From assembly GCA_963832945.1 (NCBI GenBank), contig CAWHVV010000017.1, positions 1 to 64,000 on the forward strand: 64,000 nucleotides of DNA. Reading direction: 5' to 3'. The translations under genes were made by a program, and so were the position numbers. Below, piece by piece: positions 1 to 8,998 of this stretch. This stretch comes from JAFEDN01 sp963832945 (lineage in GTDB: Bacteria; Pseudomonadota; Gammaproteobacteria; Coxiellales; Coxiellaceae). The first letter of the stretch is position 1; every line of letters starts with the position of its first letter. The notes beneath the pieces were generated by a model. The model was not told where the DNA came from. It was given only the letters and a program-made list of their open reading frames with translations, and did not search any database.

Positions 1-129
1 TGCCTGAGCCAGTACACGCCTGACTGTGCTGTGGTGGATGGAAAATTGTCGGGCAATCGTGCCGATGGGCCATTGCTCGACATGATAGAAACGCAAGATT
101 TTAGCTTCCAGGTCATCAGAAATAGTCAT
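1..129 (-). CDS. IS21-type transposase (IstA-like), N-terminal fragment cut by window edge
   Basis: Reading leftward from an ATG at 129, 43 codons stay open to the window edge. The residues fit an N-terminal helix-turn-helix (WPIGTIARQFSIHHSTVRRV), the DNA-binding start of IS21-family IstA transposases, which bind the element ends before a DDE integrase domain cuts and joins DNA. Only the HTH is visible; the catalytic domain would lie beyond position 1. It follows a small cysteine-rich gene by 17 bp, a pairing I recall from IS21-like elements of proteobacteria. The family call rests on the HTH and this pairing, so it is moderately sure. Confidence 0.6.
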   Translation of the reverse strand, partial: MTISDDLEAKILRFYHVEQWPIGTIARQFSIHHSTVRRVLAQA

Positions 130-146
130 TCAAGTGCTCCAAAGGT

Positions 147-602
147 TTAAAGGGAAGTACACCCAGGAGGTCCTTGTGGTTGTGCTGACGCACGCACCTG
201 GGAAAAACGGCGTAAAAAACCGGGGCGAAGGAATCTCCAGCCGGAATTCCCGCAAAAATGACAGGAAGTCTCGGAGTTTTTGGCTTCAGGGACTCGCCGC
301 CGGGTTTTTTTAACCTTGAGGATCACTAGATCATGAATGGGCGTTTCCTGGGAACGGTGATGCGTTACTTTTTGTGATTGACGCTGTCTTTGGCGTTGCC
401 GATAACGTTGTTGTCGCAGGGCTTGCCTGAGCTTACCCTGCCGGGTTTGCCGGTAACGTTGAGCGGCGGCGCGCAGTGAAGTCGCTCGTGCCAGACCAGC
501 GCAAGGACCTGGGCAATAAATCTGGCCCCGGTCACAAGCGCGGCAGATGATTACCCGGCGGCGGCAACGGGAGCAATGATATAAGCGTGCGGAATTTTCC
601 AT
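147..602 (-). CDS. Cysteine-rich accessory protein of an IS21-like element
   Basis: A 151-residue basic protein. Its N-terminus has cysteines in CSRC, CRAC and YCPGPC arrangements (residues about 10-35) that look like a zinc-binding knuckle. An Arg/Gln-rich stretch follows, then CHFCGNSG near residue 110. Small proteins of this type commonly sit directly upstream of IS21-like transposase genes, as here, with the transposase start 17 bp downstream. Its molecular role is unknown to me; nucleic-acid binding is a guess from charge and cysteines. The Arg-rich middle could make a shadow frame look real, but the cysteine pattern and position argue for a true gene. Confidence 0.55.
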   Translation of the reverse strand: MENSARLYHCSRCRRRVIICRACDRGQIYCPGPCAGLARATSLRAAAQRYRQTRQGKLRQALRQQRYRQRQRQRQSQKVTHHRSQETPIHDLVILKVKKTRRRVPEAKNSETSCHFCGNSGWRFLRPGFLRRFSQVRASAQPQGPPGCTSL

Positions 603-878
603 CAGACATCCAGCGCTGACGAAAAATAAATGGGTTAGCTGTGCGATGGGATCGAAAAATGCGGTATAATAAACCCGGGTCGCGGCAGTCGAGGGGGTGA
701 CAGTGATTGGGGTTCTAAATCAACAACTTTCACCAGATAGCGTCAGCAGCGACCTTATTATCGCTCTTATTTCCATCCGTAAACTGTTTTTTATCAGAAA
801 ATTTCTTCTTTGCTTTCATCAAAAAGTCGAGTTTCCCTGAAAGTGAGTCCTCTTCCCGTGCTGTGTTCCGCGGCAGCC

Positions 879-1007
879 GTGGATAGCCGTGGACAACGTC
901 CTTGTTGCCCACTGGCTACCCACCGCTGCTTCGCGACTCAACGCTCCGCCGTGGATAACTCGCTATCCTTCGCCTTCCAGGCGAAGGACTTAACGCGAGT
1001 TACCCAC
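879..1007. repeat. Pair of related long hairpin repeats (REP-like)
   Basis: Two imperfect palindromes lie between the IS and the U-box gene. Unit A: GTGGATAGCC (879-888) and GTGGACAAC (889-897) pair with GTTGCCCAC (904-912) and GGCTACCCAC (914-923). Unit B: GTGGATAACTCG (951-962) pairs with CGAGTTACCCAC (996-1007) and encloses a perfect 9 bp stem with a 3-base loop at 967-987. Both units share GCGAAGC...GGTGGGTA and TATCCACGGC ends on the minus strand. The mismatches become G-U pairs only in minus-strand RNA, which would be the 3' untranslated region of the gene ending at 1116. The rest of 603-1115 shows no gene I can support. Confidence 0.6.
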
Positions 1008-1115
1008 CGCTTCGCTTTAAAAAAAGTTTTTGATAAAAAATACTGAAATGATATTTTAGATTAATTGGTACGATTAATACTCCTTCGCCAGATTTACGCG
1101 GTTTTTAGCCGCCAT

Positions 1116-3515
1116 CTACACTTCCGGCAGAACAGTTAAAGTGGTAATGGCGTTGGTATGTCCAATCAATGTTGTGACACAAGTTTTTTTGACAGCATCC
1201 CAAATTTTAATAGAACCATCAGTACCACCACAAACTAATTGTCCATTAGGTAACACAGCTAATGCTTGAATTTTGCCTGTACCTGTTAACTTTGTGACAC
1301 AAGAATTTTTAGTAATATCCCAAATTTGTATGACGGAATTACCATCAGTGCTTGCGAACCGACCATCAGGAAATGCTACTAAACAAGTAGGCTTACCTTC
1401 CGCTATCAACGTCGTTACACACGTTAGCTTTTCTGTGTTCCATATTTTAAGAGTATTGGGAACCATGCTGTCATCACTTACCAACTGTCCGTTCGGCAAG
1501 GCTAATAATACACTAGCATCTAACCACTCTCCTCCATAAGTTTTCTCTTTATGTATTCTTATGAATCTTGTTGCCGAAGTTGCTATATCTAAGATGGCAA
1601 TAGATGAAGGATACTGCATTTGATTGGAAAGGAAACTTACAGCTATTTTATCATTAGGCAGAAATACTATTTGAGTAACTTTCATGTTTATAGGTTCATT
1701 TAGTTGCACGCTTGTAATGGGCGTTCTTGTTGCTATATTTTTGTAAACAGTCACCTGAAAACCGCCGCGGTTAACATGACTTCCAATCATCAGTTTCCCA
1801 TCAGGAGAACCTACTACCTTGAATGTTCTAATGTTGTTATCCATGAATTCAGGTCTACTATTCCCTGTAATACCATCCCAAATTTGTATCCCAAGCGAAC
1901 CACTACTCTGAGCGCTTACTATTTGCCCATCTTGTAGAATAGCTATTGAATCCGGTCTTATATTTAGAATTCGATCAGCTTTGTACTCTGATTTACTCTC
2001 CTTTTCATCAAATAAAGTAACTCTTATTTTTCGTATCAGTGGGTTTTTAGGTAATTCATCAATTAGAATATTACGCAGTGAATGTGGCGTATTGATATAT
2101 TTCATGACTTCCCAAGTATGTATCCGTTTTTTTGGGGTGGTTACATGATCTAATTGTTTTTTAACATGCCGTAGGGAGGTGCGTTGCCCTTGTAATTCTG
2201 CACGTAATTGCGATGATTCCATTGTCATACCTTCCGCTAACCGATCAATCTGTTCGGCCTGTTGCTGCTTGATCACTTTATCTTGCTCTTGAATCGTGGC
2301 GCGCAGTTCTTTAATTTCTGCTGCTTGAGTTTTGATGACCGTTTGTAATTGCATCATCATTTGTTGCATCTGCAATAAAGCTAACCCTACCGGCCCCGCC
2401 TGTTGTAATTGGCCTTGTTGTTTTTTGGCTAATTCAGCAACGCTTTTTTGTAAGGCGGCTACGGCAGCAGTTTGGTCACACGCTACACCCACTATTTCCG
2501 GGGTTTGATGCGCGTCGTTTTCTACTTCCGCTGAAGCGCCCGCTTCTATTAACAAAGCAATGGCTTCGATCGCTCCACACGCCACCGCTGCATGTAATGC
2601 TGTATTGCCTTGGCTGTCTTTAATCGTCAGATCCACTTTACGCGCCAACAGGGTTTTGAGCGTTTCCACATCATTATTCATCGCGGCTAAATGTAATGCG
2701 GTCATTTGCCGTAATTTTTCTCCTGTCGGCGTCGGTAAATCCACGGCAGGCACATCAGCCAAGTGTTTACCCATTTGCGACGCAAGTTGGCGCATTAATC
2801 GCGGATCTCGGTCAGGGGTCATGGCGTAATGAATCGGCAGTTTATCCGTGCTGTCTTTTTTAAGCAGGAGTAACAAGCCTAAGCCTTCCGCACGTTTTTC
2901 CTCGATGGTGATTAAATGATTGACGGCTTCTACTGTCCCTTTTGCACAAGCCAAATGAAGCATGGTTTTGCCCTGGTAGGCTTGATATTCTTTTTCTTCA
3001 AACGCAAACGTCCAACTGCCCAGCCGTCGATCTCGATCACACCAGCGCTTGATGACATCCAACTTTCCTTCAACACAAGCTTGCTCTAATTCTTTCGCCC
3101 AACCGCGAGGCAAATACAATTCATCGGAATCTCGCAAGGCAGGATGTTCATCCAATAGTTGATTGACATCTTTCAACTTATCCTTATTCGGGCGCAATTT
3201 TTTATTTTCTAATTTTTCATTGTCGGGCGGGTTAGTATCATGATCGACAAGCCACTCCGCAATTTTTTCTCGCTCATAAGTATCTCCTAAATCCGTAATC
3301 ACCGGTTCAGCAAAAATCTCTTGAGTAAAATGGTTATCTCGCATTGAATCGGAAATTTTTACACCATCTACGTTAACTGGAGCCATCAATGCTTCGGCAG
3401 TAGCACGTTTTTTAGCATCTTCCGTTACGTCCGGTAGCGCGGGTGATAATACCAAAGCAGGTTTCGTATAAAAATACGGTTGGCTTTTTTGATCGGAAGG
3501 CAATGTGGTTTTCAT
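1116..3515 (-). CDS. U-box, ankyrin and WD40 repeat protein (candidate effector E3 ligase)
   Basis: 799 residues. A U-box occupies about residues 56-125: EIFAEPVITDLGDTYEREK, then WL and a PN motif, matching the E2-binding fold of eukaryotic U-box E3 ubiquitin ligases. Ankyrin repeats follow at about 180-345 (TALHLAAMNNDVETLKTLL; NTALHAAVACGAIEAIALL). A Gln-rich coiled coil spans about 380-455. WD40-like beta-propeller repeats fill about 505-799, with several IWD endings (SIKIWD, VIQIWD). No signal peptide or membrane segment is seen. By analogy with secreted U-box effectors of intracellular bacteria it may ubiquitinate host proteins, with the ankyrin and WD40 parts choosing the target; this is inference. 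It is a single-gene leftward unit ending next to the hairpin repeats. Confidence 0.85.
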   Translation of the reverse strand: MKTTLPSDQKSQPYFYTKPALVLSPALPDVTEDAKKRATAEALMAPVNVDGVKISDSMRDNHFTQEIFAEPVITDLGDTYEREKIAEWLVDHDTNPPDNEKLENKKLRPNKDKLKDVNQLLDEHPALRDSDELYLPRGWAKELEQACVEGKLDVIKRWCDRDRRLGSWTFAFEEKEYQAYQGKTMLHLACAKGTVEAVNHLITIEEKRAEGLGLLLLLKKDSTDKLPIHYAMTPDRDPRLMRQLASQMGKHLADVPAVDLPTPTGEKLRQMTALHLAAMNNDVETLKTLLARKVDLTIKDSQGNTALHAAVACGAIEAIALLIEAGASAEVENDAHQTPEIVGVACDQTAAVAALQKSVAELAKKQQGQLQQAGPVGLALLQMQQMMMQLQTVIKTQAAEIKELRATIQEQDKVIKQQQAEQIDRLAEGMTMESSQLRAELQGQRTSLRHVKKQLDHVTTPKKRIHTWEVMKYINTPHSLRNILIDELPKNPLIRKIRVTLFDEKESKSEYKADRILNIRPDSIAILQDGQIVSAQSSGSLGIQIWDGITGNSRPEFMDNNIRTFKVVGSPDGKLMIGSHVNRGGFQVTVYKNIATRTPITSVQLNEPINMKVTQIVFLPNDKIAVSFLSNQMQYPSSIAILDIATSATRFIRIHKEKTYGGEWLDASVLLALPNGQLVSDDSMVPNTLKIWNTEKLTCVTTLIAEGKPTCLVAFPDGRFASTDGNSVIQIWDITKNSCVTKLTGTGKIQALAVLPNGQLVCGGTDGSIKIWDAVKKTCVTTLIGHTNAITTLTVLPEV

Positions 3516-3831
3516 GAGGTCACTCCTTGTTAATAACTATCAATCCTTAAACAAATCGGCTCTATTAGCGGTGGTGTGGGAAGATCATTATTTCTCCAAG
3601 TTTGCCGCCTTCTTTCTTTTCAATCGTCATGCACTATAACAGAAAAGACAATCCACTGAAATGCGCGAGGATTGACTGGTTGGTTATTATTTATCCTTTT
3701 ATGAAATAGCCTTTAACTTTGACGCTATTGACGATAAAATAACCTCTGTCCCCGTCAGTAAAGCCAAAAAAGGCTCAGCCGATGTATTAAAAAAGCAGCT
3801 TTGTACTTTTTATTATCCAGGAGCTCCCGCT
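3516..3831. other. Divergent intergenic region between the U-box gene and fis
   Basis: This 316 bp region must carry the promoters of both flanking genes, which are transcribed away from each other. I see A/T-rich stretches and a short AGCC-loop-GGCT stem near 3762-3776, but no promoter pair convincing enough to name. The fis ribosome-binding site is CAGGAG, nine bases before its ATG. Confidence 0.35.
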
Positions 3832-4155
3832 ATGAACGAAGCCATTACTTTGACTAAAAATGAAGCCTCTGCCGTATTGGTCGAGGCGCCACCATCGCAA
3901 TCAACATCCACGACATTGCGCAATCAAGTGCGTGAATTTCTGCGGCAATACCTGATTCAGTTGCAAGAAACATCACCCACGAATCTTTATGAATTAATCC
4001 TAGCTGAAGTGAAAGCCCCCATGCTGGAAATAGTTCTGCAATATGCAAATCAAAACCAGAGCCACGCAGCCCGCTTACTGGCAATGAGTCGGGGAACTTT
4101 ACGAAAAAAAATGCAGTTATATGGAATGTTAAAAAATAAAAGAAAAATCGGATAA
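3832..4155 (+). CDS. fis: Fis family nucleoid-associated DNA-binding protein
   Basis: 107 residues whose C-terminal half closely matches Escherichia coli Fis: LYELILAEVKAPMLE, then QNQSHAARLLAMSRGTLRKK, the helix-turn-helix that bends DNA. Length is close to the usual 98 residues, with a longer unrelated N-terminus and a short basic tail. Fis dimers organise chromatin, tune rRNA and virulence promoters and assist site-specific recombinases. The ATG follows CAGGAG by nine bases. The gene stands alone between a leftward effector-like gene and a rightward unknown gene. Fis is normally chromosomal, so this is either an extra copy on mobile DNA or a sign that the element is integrated. Confidence 0.9.
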   Translation: MNEAITLTKNEASAVLVEAPPSQSTSTTLRNQVREFLRQYLIQLQETSPTNLYELILAEVKAPMLEIVLQYANQNQSHAARLLAMSRGTLRKKMQLYGMLKNKRKIG

Positions 4156-4247
4156 AAAGTGCTTACAAAGCTTGATAAATAAAAACTATGTGCTTTGAAA
4201 TCAGCGGCATGAAAATAAAAGTTTGTAGTTATTAATCGGAGAAAAAT

Positions 4248-4874
4248 ATGCATGGCCTTTCTGTTATTTTGGGATTTATATTAGGAATTTTAACCGATAC
4301 ATTCAAACAAATTGCCGTTTTTATTTTTAGTAGAAAAAATATCGAGCTTTCCTATATAGATGATGCCTACGAATTGAGTTACACAATGGTGGATTTTTTT
4401 GAAAGAAAATCCATAGAAATTAACGCAGCACTGGTGTTTTTAAAACAAAATGTACATCTTCCCATAGAAAATAAAACCATTCATAATCCTTTACCTAAGC
4501 TACTAAAAATATTAGATTTGCATTTAAATTTGAATAATGAAGAAAAGGAAATCATAAAAAGGATTAAACAATTAGAAGATGATTACAAAATTCCGATGAT
4601 AGGAATTTTTTTAGCGCTCAAAGAGCCTCATGAAAAAGAAAAATATATTTCTCAAACTCTTGAAACTTCAGGTTCACTATTAGAAGAAGCCAAAATCTTA
4701 CGAGATGACATCCTCCATATTTTAAAAACAGAGTCTCAAAAAATAAAAAATACGAATACGATCTCAAAATTTAAATCCTACTGCTTACAATTATGCAGTA
4801 ACTATCATGATCATCAAATATCGCCACTGACTAGTGAATCCACTAAAACTACACCACCCTCAATAACTGATTAA
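4248..4874 (+). CDS. Hypothetical protein with N-terminal membrane anchor
   Basis: 208 residues, not recognised. Residues about 5-30 are hydrophobic (LSVILGFILGILTDTF then IAVFIF), suggesting a membrane anchor with the rest in the cytoplasm. The body is Lys/Glu-rich and predicted helical, with no catalytic motif that I can see. A ribosome-binding site (CGGAG) precedes the ATG. The codons are very A/T-rich, like the restriction-modification genes downstream, and unlike the tra region. It lies 92 bp after fis and 370 bp before the endonuclease gene, so it is probably transcribed separately from the latter. No function is proposed. Confidence 0.65.
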   Translation: MHGLSVILGFILGILTDTFKQIAVFIFSRKNIELSYIDDAYELSYTMVDFFERKSIEINAALVFLKQNVHLPIENKTIHNPLPKLLKILDLHLNLNNEEKEIIKRIKQLEDDYKIPMIGIFLALKEPHEKEKYISQTLETSGSLLEEAKILRDDILHILKTESQKIKNTNTISKFKSYCLQLCSNYHDHQISPLTSESTKTTPPSITD

Positions 4875-5244
4875 GCCAACTGAGTTTGAATGTTTAAGAC
4901 GGATAGGGTACCTCTGAAGTTCATTTTCTCCTTTACTCAGTGGGGCTTGGGTTTAAAAAGATCTCGTATGGTATTTCTATTATTGCATTTTCTATCTATT
5001 TAAATTTAAATGCTTTTTTGACTTTCTCGGCTTTGGGATTTAGCTTCCCAAATAAACGTGGCTCTTAATGCATGTTTACAACAAACAATTTTTTACTGAG
5101 GTCGAGAACTTTCTCAAATTCAGGTAAACTCAAAAATATGGCTCTTTGAAAAGAAAAACTGCCCAACCCGTTTTGGTCAAAAATTTAACATTTTGCCAGT
5201 AAAATGACCTACTTATTGGAATTTAACACAATTTGGAGAAGAAG
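4875..5244. other. A/T-rich intergenic region before the restriction operon
   Basis: No convincing reading frame is present in these 370 bases. The region presumably holds the promoter for the restriction-modification genes; GGAG at 5234-5237 is the ribosome-binding site of the endonuclease. I found no clear control-protein box. Confidence 0.3.
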
Positions 5245-6141
5245 ATGCCCAAAAACCCTCTAGCTGAAGTTTTTGGTTATCCGACAGATAACATGACAGA
5301 AGTTGCTATACGTCATCGACAGGGGAGGCTTTGTCCCTTCCATAATTCATCAGGGATAAATTGTACTAAAAGTAGTGCTACCAACCCTCTTGGAGTATGT
5401 TCAATATTTGAAAAGGGTAATATCGTAGCGACCTGTCCTATCCGGTTTAGGGAAAATTTTCATATTATTTCAGACGCAGCAGATTTTTTCTTTCCTGGGA
5501 AAAAGTATGTGGCGCTTACTGAAGCCAGATTAAAAGATCTATACGGTAAGTCAGCAGGAAATATTGATATTGTTATTGCGTCAATTGATGAGACAGGGGA
5601 AATTTTGGATTTTGGTGCAGTGGAGGTTCAAGCGGTTTATATAACAGGGAATGTTCGCAATGTTTTTGATAAATACATGCAAGATCCTTCTCTCAATAGC
5701 ACAATGGAATGGCCTTCTAAAAATTATCCCAGTCCAGATTACCTATCTTCATCACGAAAAAGACTTGCTCCTCAGTTAATCTATAAAGGGAACATATTAC
5801 ACCGATGGGGGAAAAGAATAGCTGTGGCAGTAGATGAAAAATTTTTCAATCAATTACCTACACTGGAAGAAGTCAATAAAGAAGATGCGGATATAGCATG
5901 GATGATTTATGAATTTAATAAAAAAGAAGATAGTTACTTATTAAAGAAAAAAGCAATCAAATATACTTCTTTCGAAAAAGCGTTAATCACTATTACTACA
6001 CCTAATATTGGCGATGTAAACCAATTTATGAGTTATTTAAAAGATAGGATTATAAAAGGTAAAACTATAGGTATTCCTCTTCCATCAGGAATTGCGCCAG
6101 AAGTTGAGCCTCCATCTAATAATCATGATTTTGGAAAATAG
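5245..6141 (+). CDS. NotI-like type II restriction endonuclease
   Basis: About 298 residues from the ATG at 5245, which has GGAG seven bases upstream (an upstream TTG at 5233 is less likely). Near residues 30-65 are four cysteines in CPF, NCTK, VCSI and TCPIRF contexts, with the NPLGVC segment typical of NotI, whose cysteines bind an iron atom. The nuclease core shows NIDIVI...FGAVEVQAVY, matching the PD-(D/E)xK variant with E-x-Q used by NotI. It should cut double-stranded DNA unless methylated by its partner. The next gene, a methyltransferase, starts seven bases after its stop. NotI itself reads an all-G/C site, so the actual specificity cannot be inferred. Confidence 0.82.
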   Translation: MPKNPLAEVFGYPTDNMTEVAIRHRQGRLCPFHNSSGINCTKSSATNPLGVCSIFEKGNIVATCPIRFRENFHIISDAADFFFPGKKYVALTEARLKDLYGKSAGNIDIVIASIDETGEILDFGAVEVQAVYITGNVRNVFDKYMQDPSLNSTMEWPSKNYPSPDYLSSSRKRLAPQLIYKGNILHRWGKRIAVAVDEKFFNQLPTLEEVNKEDADIAWMIYEFNKKEDSYLLKKKAIKYTSFEKALITITTPNIGDVNQFMSYLKDRIIKGKTIGIPLPSGIAPEVEPPSNNHDFGK

Positions 6142-6148
6142 GTCTATT

Positions 6149-7033
6149 ATGAAACAACTTGAATTTTGGGAAAATAAAGTTTCCGAAAAAATTGTTAATA
6201 TTTCTTCTATACCTAAACGTAGCCCTTTTCGCTATCCTGGAGGTAAGACATGGCTGATACCTAAAATACGCCAGTGGATGTTAAGTTTCTCTAGGAAACC
6301 AGAGTTGTTTGTCGAACCATTCGCGGGAGGGGGGATTGTAGGATTAACTACAGCATTTGAAGACCTTGCAAACTCAATCATTCTAGTAGAAATAGATGAG
6401 CGAGTCGCTTCTGTTTGGGAAACTATTATCAATAATAAGAATGATGCTGAATGGTTAGCAAATAAAATTGCTCATTTTGAACTAAATACGGAAACGGTTA
6501 AAAATTTATTCTCTCACTATTCTAATTCATATAAAGACATAGCGTTTAAAACAATTATTCAAAATAGAATTAATCATGGAGGTATTCTTGCTAATGGTGC
6601 TGGAACTTTAAAAAAAGGAGAAAATGGGAAAGGCATCTTATCCAGATGGTATCCTCAAACACTAAAAAAAAGAATTCTTGAAATTTCAAAAATAAAAAAT
6701 CCTATTTCCTTTATAAAAGGGGACGGCTTTCAAATAATCCAAGAACATATAAATAATAACGATGTCGTTTTTTTTGTTGACCCTCCTTATACGGTATCTA
6801 GAAAGAAAGCCGGATCTCGCCTATATAAATACCATCAGGTTGATCATGAAAAATTATTTGAGTTAATGGCTAACGCAAAAGGAAATTTTTTGATGACATA
6901 CGATAACGCAGAAGAGGTTCACTTATTAGCTAAGAAATATAAATTTGAAACACAGTTGGTTGCTATGAATAACACTCATCATGCAAAAATGTCAGAACTT
7001 TTAATAGGACGTGATCTAAGCTGGTTAAAATAA
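6149..7033 (+). CDS. Dam-type (D12 class) DNA adenine-N6 methyltransferase
   Basis: 294 residues from ATG 6149; an in-frame upstream start at 6092 would overlap the endonuclease and is less likely. Motif X SPFRYPGGKTWLIPKI lies near residue 24, the AdoMet motif FVEPFAGGGIVGL near 55, and the catalytic motif IV FFVDPPYT near 210, in the order typical of the Dam/DpnM family. It should transfer a methyl group from S-adenosylmethionine to adenine and so protect host DNA from the neighbouring NotI-like enzyme. An adenine methylase implies the shared target contains A, unlike NotI's GC-only site. Stop-to-start spacing of 7 bp supports one operon. Confidence 0.85.
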   Translation: MKQLEFWENKVSEKIVNISSIPKRSPFRYPGGKTWLIPKIRQWMLSFSRKPELFVEPFAGGGIVGLTTAFEDLANSIILVEIDERVASVWETIINNKNDAEWLANKIAHFELNTETVKNLFSHYSNSYKDIAFKTIIQNRINHGGILANGAGTLKKGENGKGILSRWYPQTLKKRILEISKIKNPISFIKGDGFQIIQEHINNNDVVFFVDPPYTVSRKKAGSRLYKYHQVDHEKLFELMANAKGNFLMTYDNAEEVHLLAKKYKFETQLVAMNNTHHAKMSELLIGRDLSWLK

Positions 7034-7055
7034 TACTAAACCTAGGGACAAGTAG

Positions 7056-8093
7056 ATGGATGTATTGGAAATACTTATCAATAAGTTGTCAACAACTAAA
7101 AACAAATTTAAATCTTTAAATTTACAATCTCTTTTAGATGAGCTTGAGAAAAATACTCATGGATCTGAAATGATCTGTCAAGATACTAATGACTACATCA
7201 ATATTCTTAAAAACAGAGATTATAGAACAGGATTTGTAGGTAGAATTTTATATACTTATTCTGAGGCATTTTACCTGCTTGAAATATTTTTTGAAAAATG
7301 TTTATCAATATTAGTACATTTTAGAGAAAAAAATATTGCAAAAATGCACAAAAACACCTTATTTTTAAGCTTATTAAGACTTTTAGGACGTTCTGTTCTC
7401 ATTGCAGGGGAAATAATTACACTTTTAAAAAATGGTTTTCCATCCGGAGCTTTGGGTCGATGGCGGACTTTATTTGAAACAAGTATTTTTTCAATGTTGA
7501 TAGTCAGTAAAGGCGATTCTTTGGCAAAACAATATATGGACTACATAGATATAGAAACTTATAATGAAGCTAAATTATACGCCGAACACAGCGAATTTCT
7601 AGAAATTGAAAAACATGAAATTAATATTCCTAAATTAGAAAAAAGAAAATTAGAATTGGAAAAATTATATGGTAAAAATTTCTCGAAGCAAAACGGGTGG
7701 GTAATTAATTTTATTAAACTAGAAACCGGTAGACTTCCATCTATAAAAGAAATATTAATAGAGTTACAGCAAATGCACATGTACCCATATTACAAATTTT
7801 CTAATATCCCTGTACATGCCGGACCTAAAAATCTATTTTTCGATTTAGCTAAAATAAATGGAAATATTGATGATAAAATTATTGCGGGTCCGTCTAATAT
7901 AGGATTCACTGAACCAGCGCAATTAACTGCATTAAGTTTATATAATTCTGTTGGTGCTTTACTATCAGTTAAACCGAAAGAAGAATATATCTTTGAGTTA
8001 ATCTTTTTAAGAAATCAGATAAAAGCAATCGGGAAAAAATTCATGGAGATACAAGAACATATTGAAGATGAAGAAAAAAACAAAAAGTTATGA
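7056..8093 (+). CDS. DUF5677-like protein downstream of the restriction-modification pair
   Basis: 345 residues, helical and A/T-rich. The segment around residues 105-175 (LLKNGFPSGALGRWRTLFETSIFSMLI, then KQYMDYIDIETYNEAKLY) resembles the DUF5677 family, whose biochemical role is unknown. Such proteins often sit beside defence genes. It begins 22 bp after the methyltransferase stop on the same strand, so it is probably co-transcribed. It may be an accessory of the restriction system or an independent defence factor; neither is shown here. No enzyme motif or membrane segment is seen. Confidence 0.7.
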   Translation: MDVLEILINKLSTTKNKFKSLNLQSLLDELEKNTHGSEMICQDTNDYINILKNRDYRTGFVGRILYTYSEAFYLLEIFFEKCLSILVHFREKNIAKMHKNTLFLSLLRLLGRSVLIAGEIITLLKNGFPSGALGRWRTLFETSIFSMLIVSKGDSLAKQYMDYIDIETYNEAKLYAEHSEFLEIEKHEINIPKLEKRKLELEKLYGKNFSKQNGWVINFIKLETGRLPSIKEILIELQQMHMYPYYKFSNIPVHAGPKNLFFDLAKINGNIDDKIIAGPSNIGFTEPAQLTALSLYNSVGALLSVKPKEEYIFELIFLRNQIKAIGKKFMEIQEHIEDEEKNKKL

Positions 8094-8246
8094 AAATTAT
8101 TGCTGACAAAAAATTAAAAACATCCAAGGAAAATACGATTTAAAAAAATAAAAGCCAGAACAGCAGCAATATTCTCAATAATATATAAGCGATACATAAT
8201 CAATAAAAATATTAAGATTTAGTTACTCATACTCATTAATATGAAT

Positions 8247-8909
8247 CTAAAATCTTCCCTCATTAATTTGAGTCAGCGTTTCTCGATAAACAGGGAAAAT
8301 ACCTGCCGGTAAAAGTATTTTTGCAAAAGGATTGCGTATCAATAAAAAATCATTTCTACATTTTCCCCACTTAATAAATCCATATTGATCAGCATCTGGA
8401 AAAAACACATGACCATCATGCGAAATTAATATCGCACTAATCTGTGCATATTTTTCATTTGAGAAATAAGCAGTACATATATCTGATCCGTCCTTCAGAG
8501 TTCAGAGAGTGGTATTGATATTAGGGTAATGACTTGGATCGCCACCGCCGGCACACGTTGCTTCGCAATGAAATAGTTGACCCTGATAAGAAAAACAAAA
8601 ATCCGGCTTGCTGGTATTTTTTTTAACTGGAAAATCAATCAACTGTAGACCCTTTAGTGATTGGGAAGCTAAATACTGAATTAATGTTAACTCCCAAAGG
8701 CGGTCTATACAATTTTCAGGAAATTGACTAACGAAATTGATATCCAGATAAGGTTGATACTTTTCAGCGATTTGATTCCAATAAACCTTAGCCTCCTTGT
8801 GCCAAGGGCATAATTCATTTTTAAAAGCCTTGTAATCATCGTCACCCTTTTCTCCACTAAAAAGATCCAAAGTAGAAGGCATGGACAAATCTAAAATAGG
8901 TGATGACAT
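8247..8909 (-). pseudogene. Broken hypothetical gene, possible PD-(D/E)xK-like fold
   Basis: From ATG 8909 the frame runs 135 codons to a TGA at 8502-8504. The same frame then continues as sensible protein (KDGSDICTAYFSNEKYAQI onward) to a TAG at 8247-8249, 221 codons in all. The stop follows a short direct repeat (TTCAGAG twice at 8496-8508), and the joint probably hides a deletion. The segment KPDFCF...FHCEAT before the break could be a D-x(n)-E-x-T nuclease-like core, but that is a weak reading. It sits at the far end of a leftward set of small plasmid genes. I do not recognise the family. Confidence 0.6.
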
Positions 8910-8998
8910 AAGTTATCCTTATTTAATTTGTTTTTAACGATTCCAAAGAAACCCGCAAAAGTTTCCATTATTTTTCTTTTCAGCAAAAAAGATCTCTT

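Noticed and set aside
730..912. 60-codon leftward frame next to the hairpin repeats
   Set aside because: It starts inside the repeat arms, has no ribosome-binding site and has low-complexity Lys/Asp content; more likely non-coding.
3854..4084. 76-codon frame antisense to fis
   Set aside because: Shadow of the conserved Fis coding sequence.
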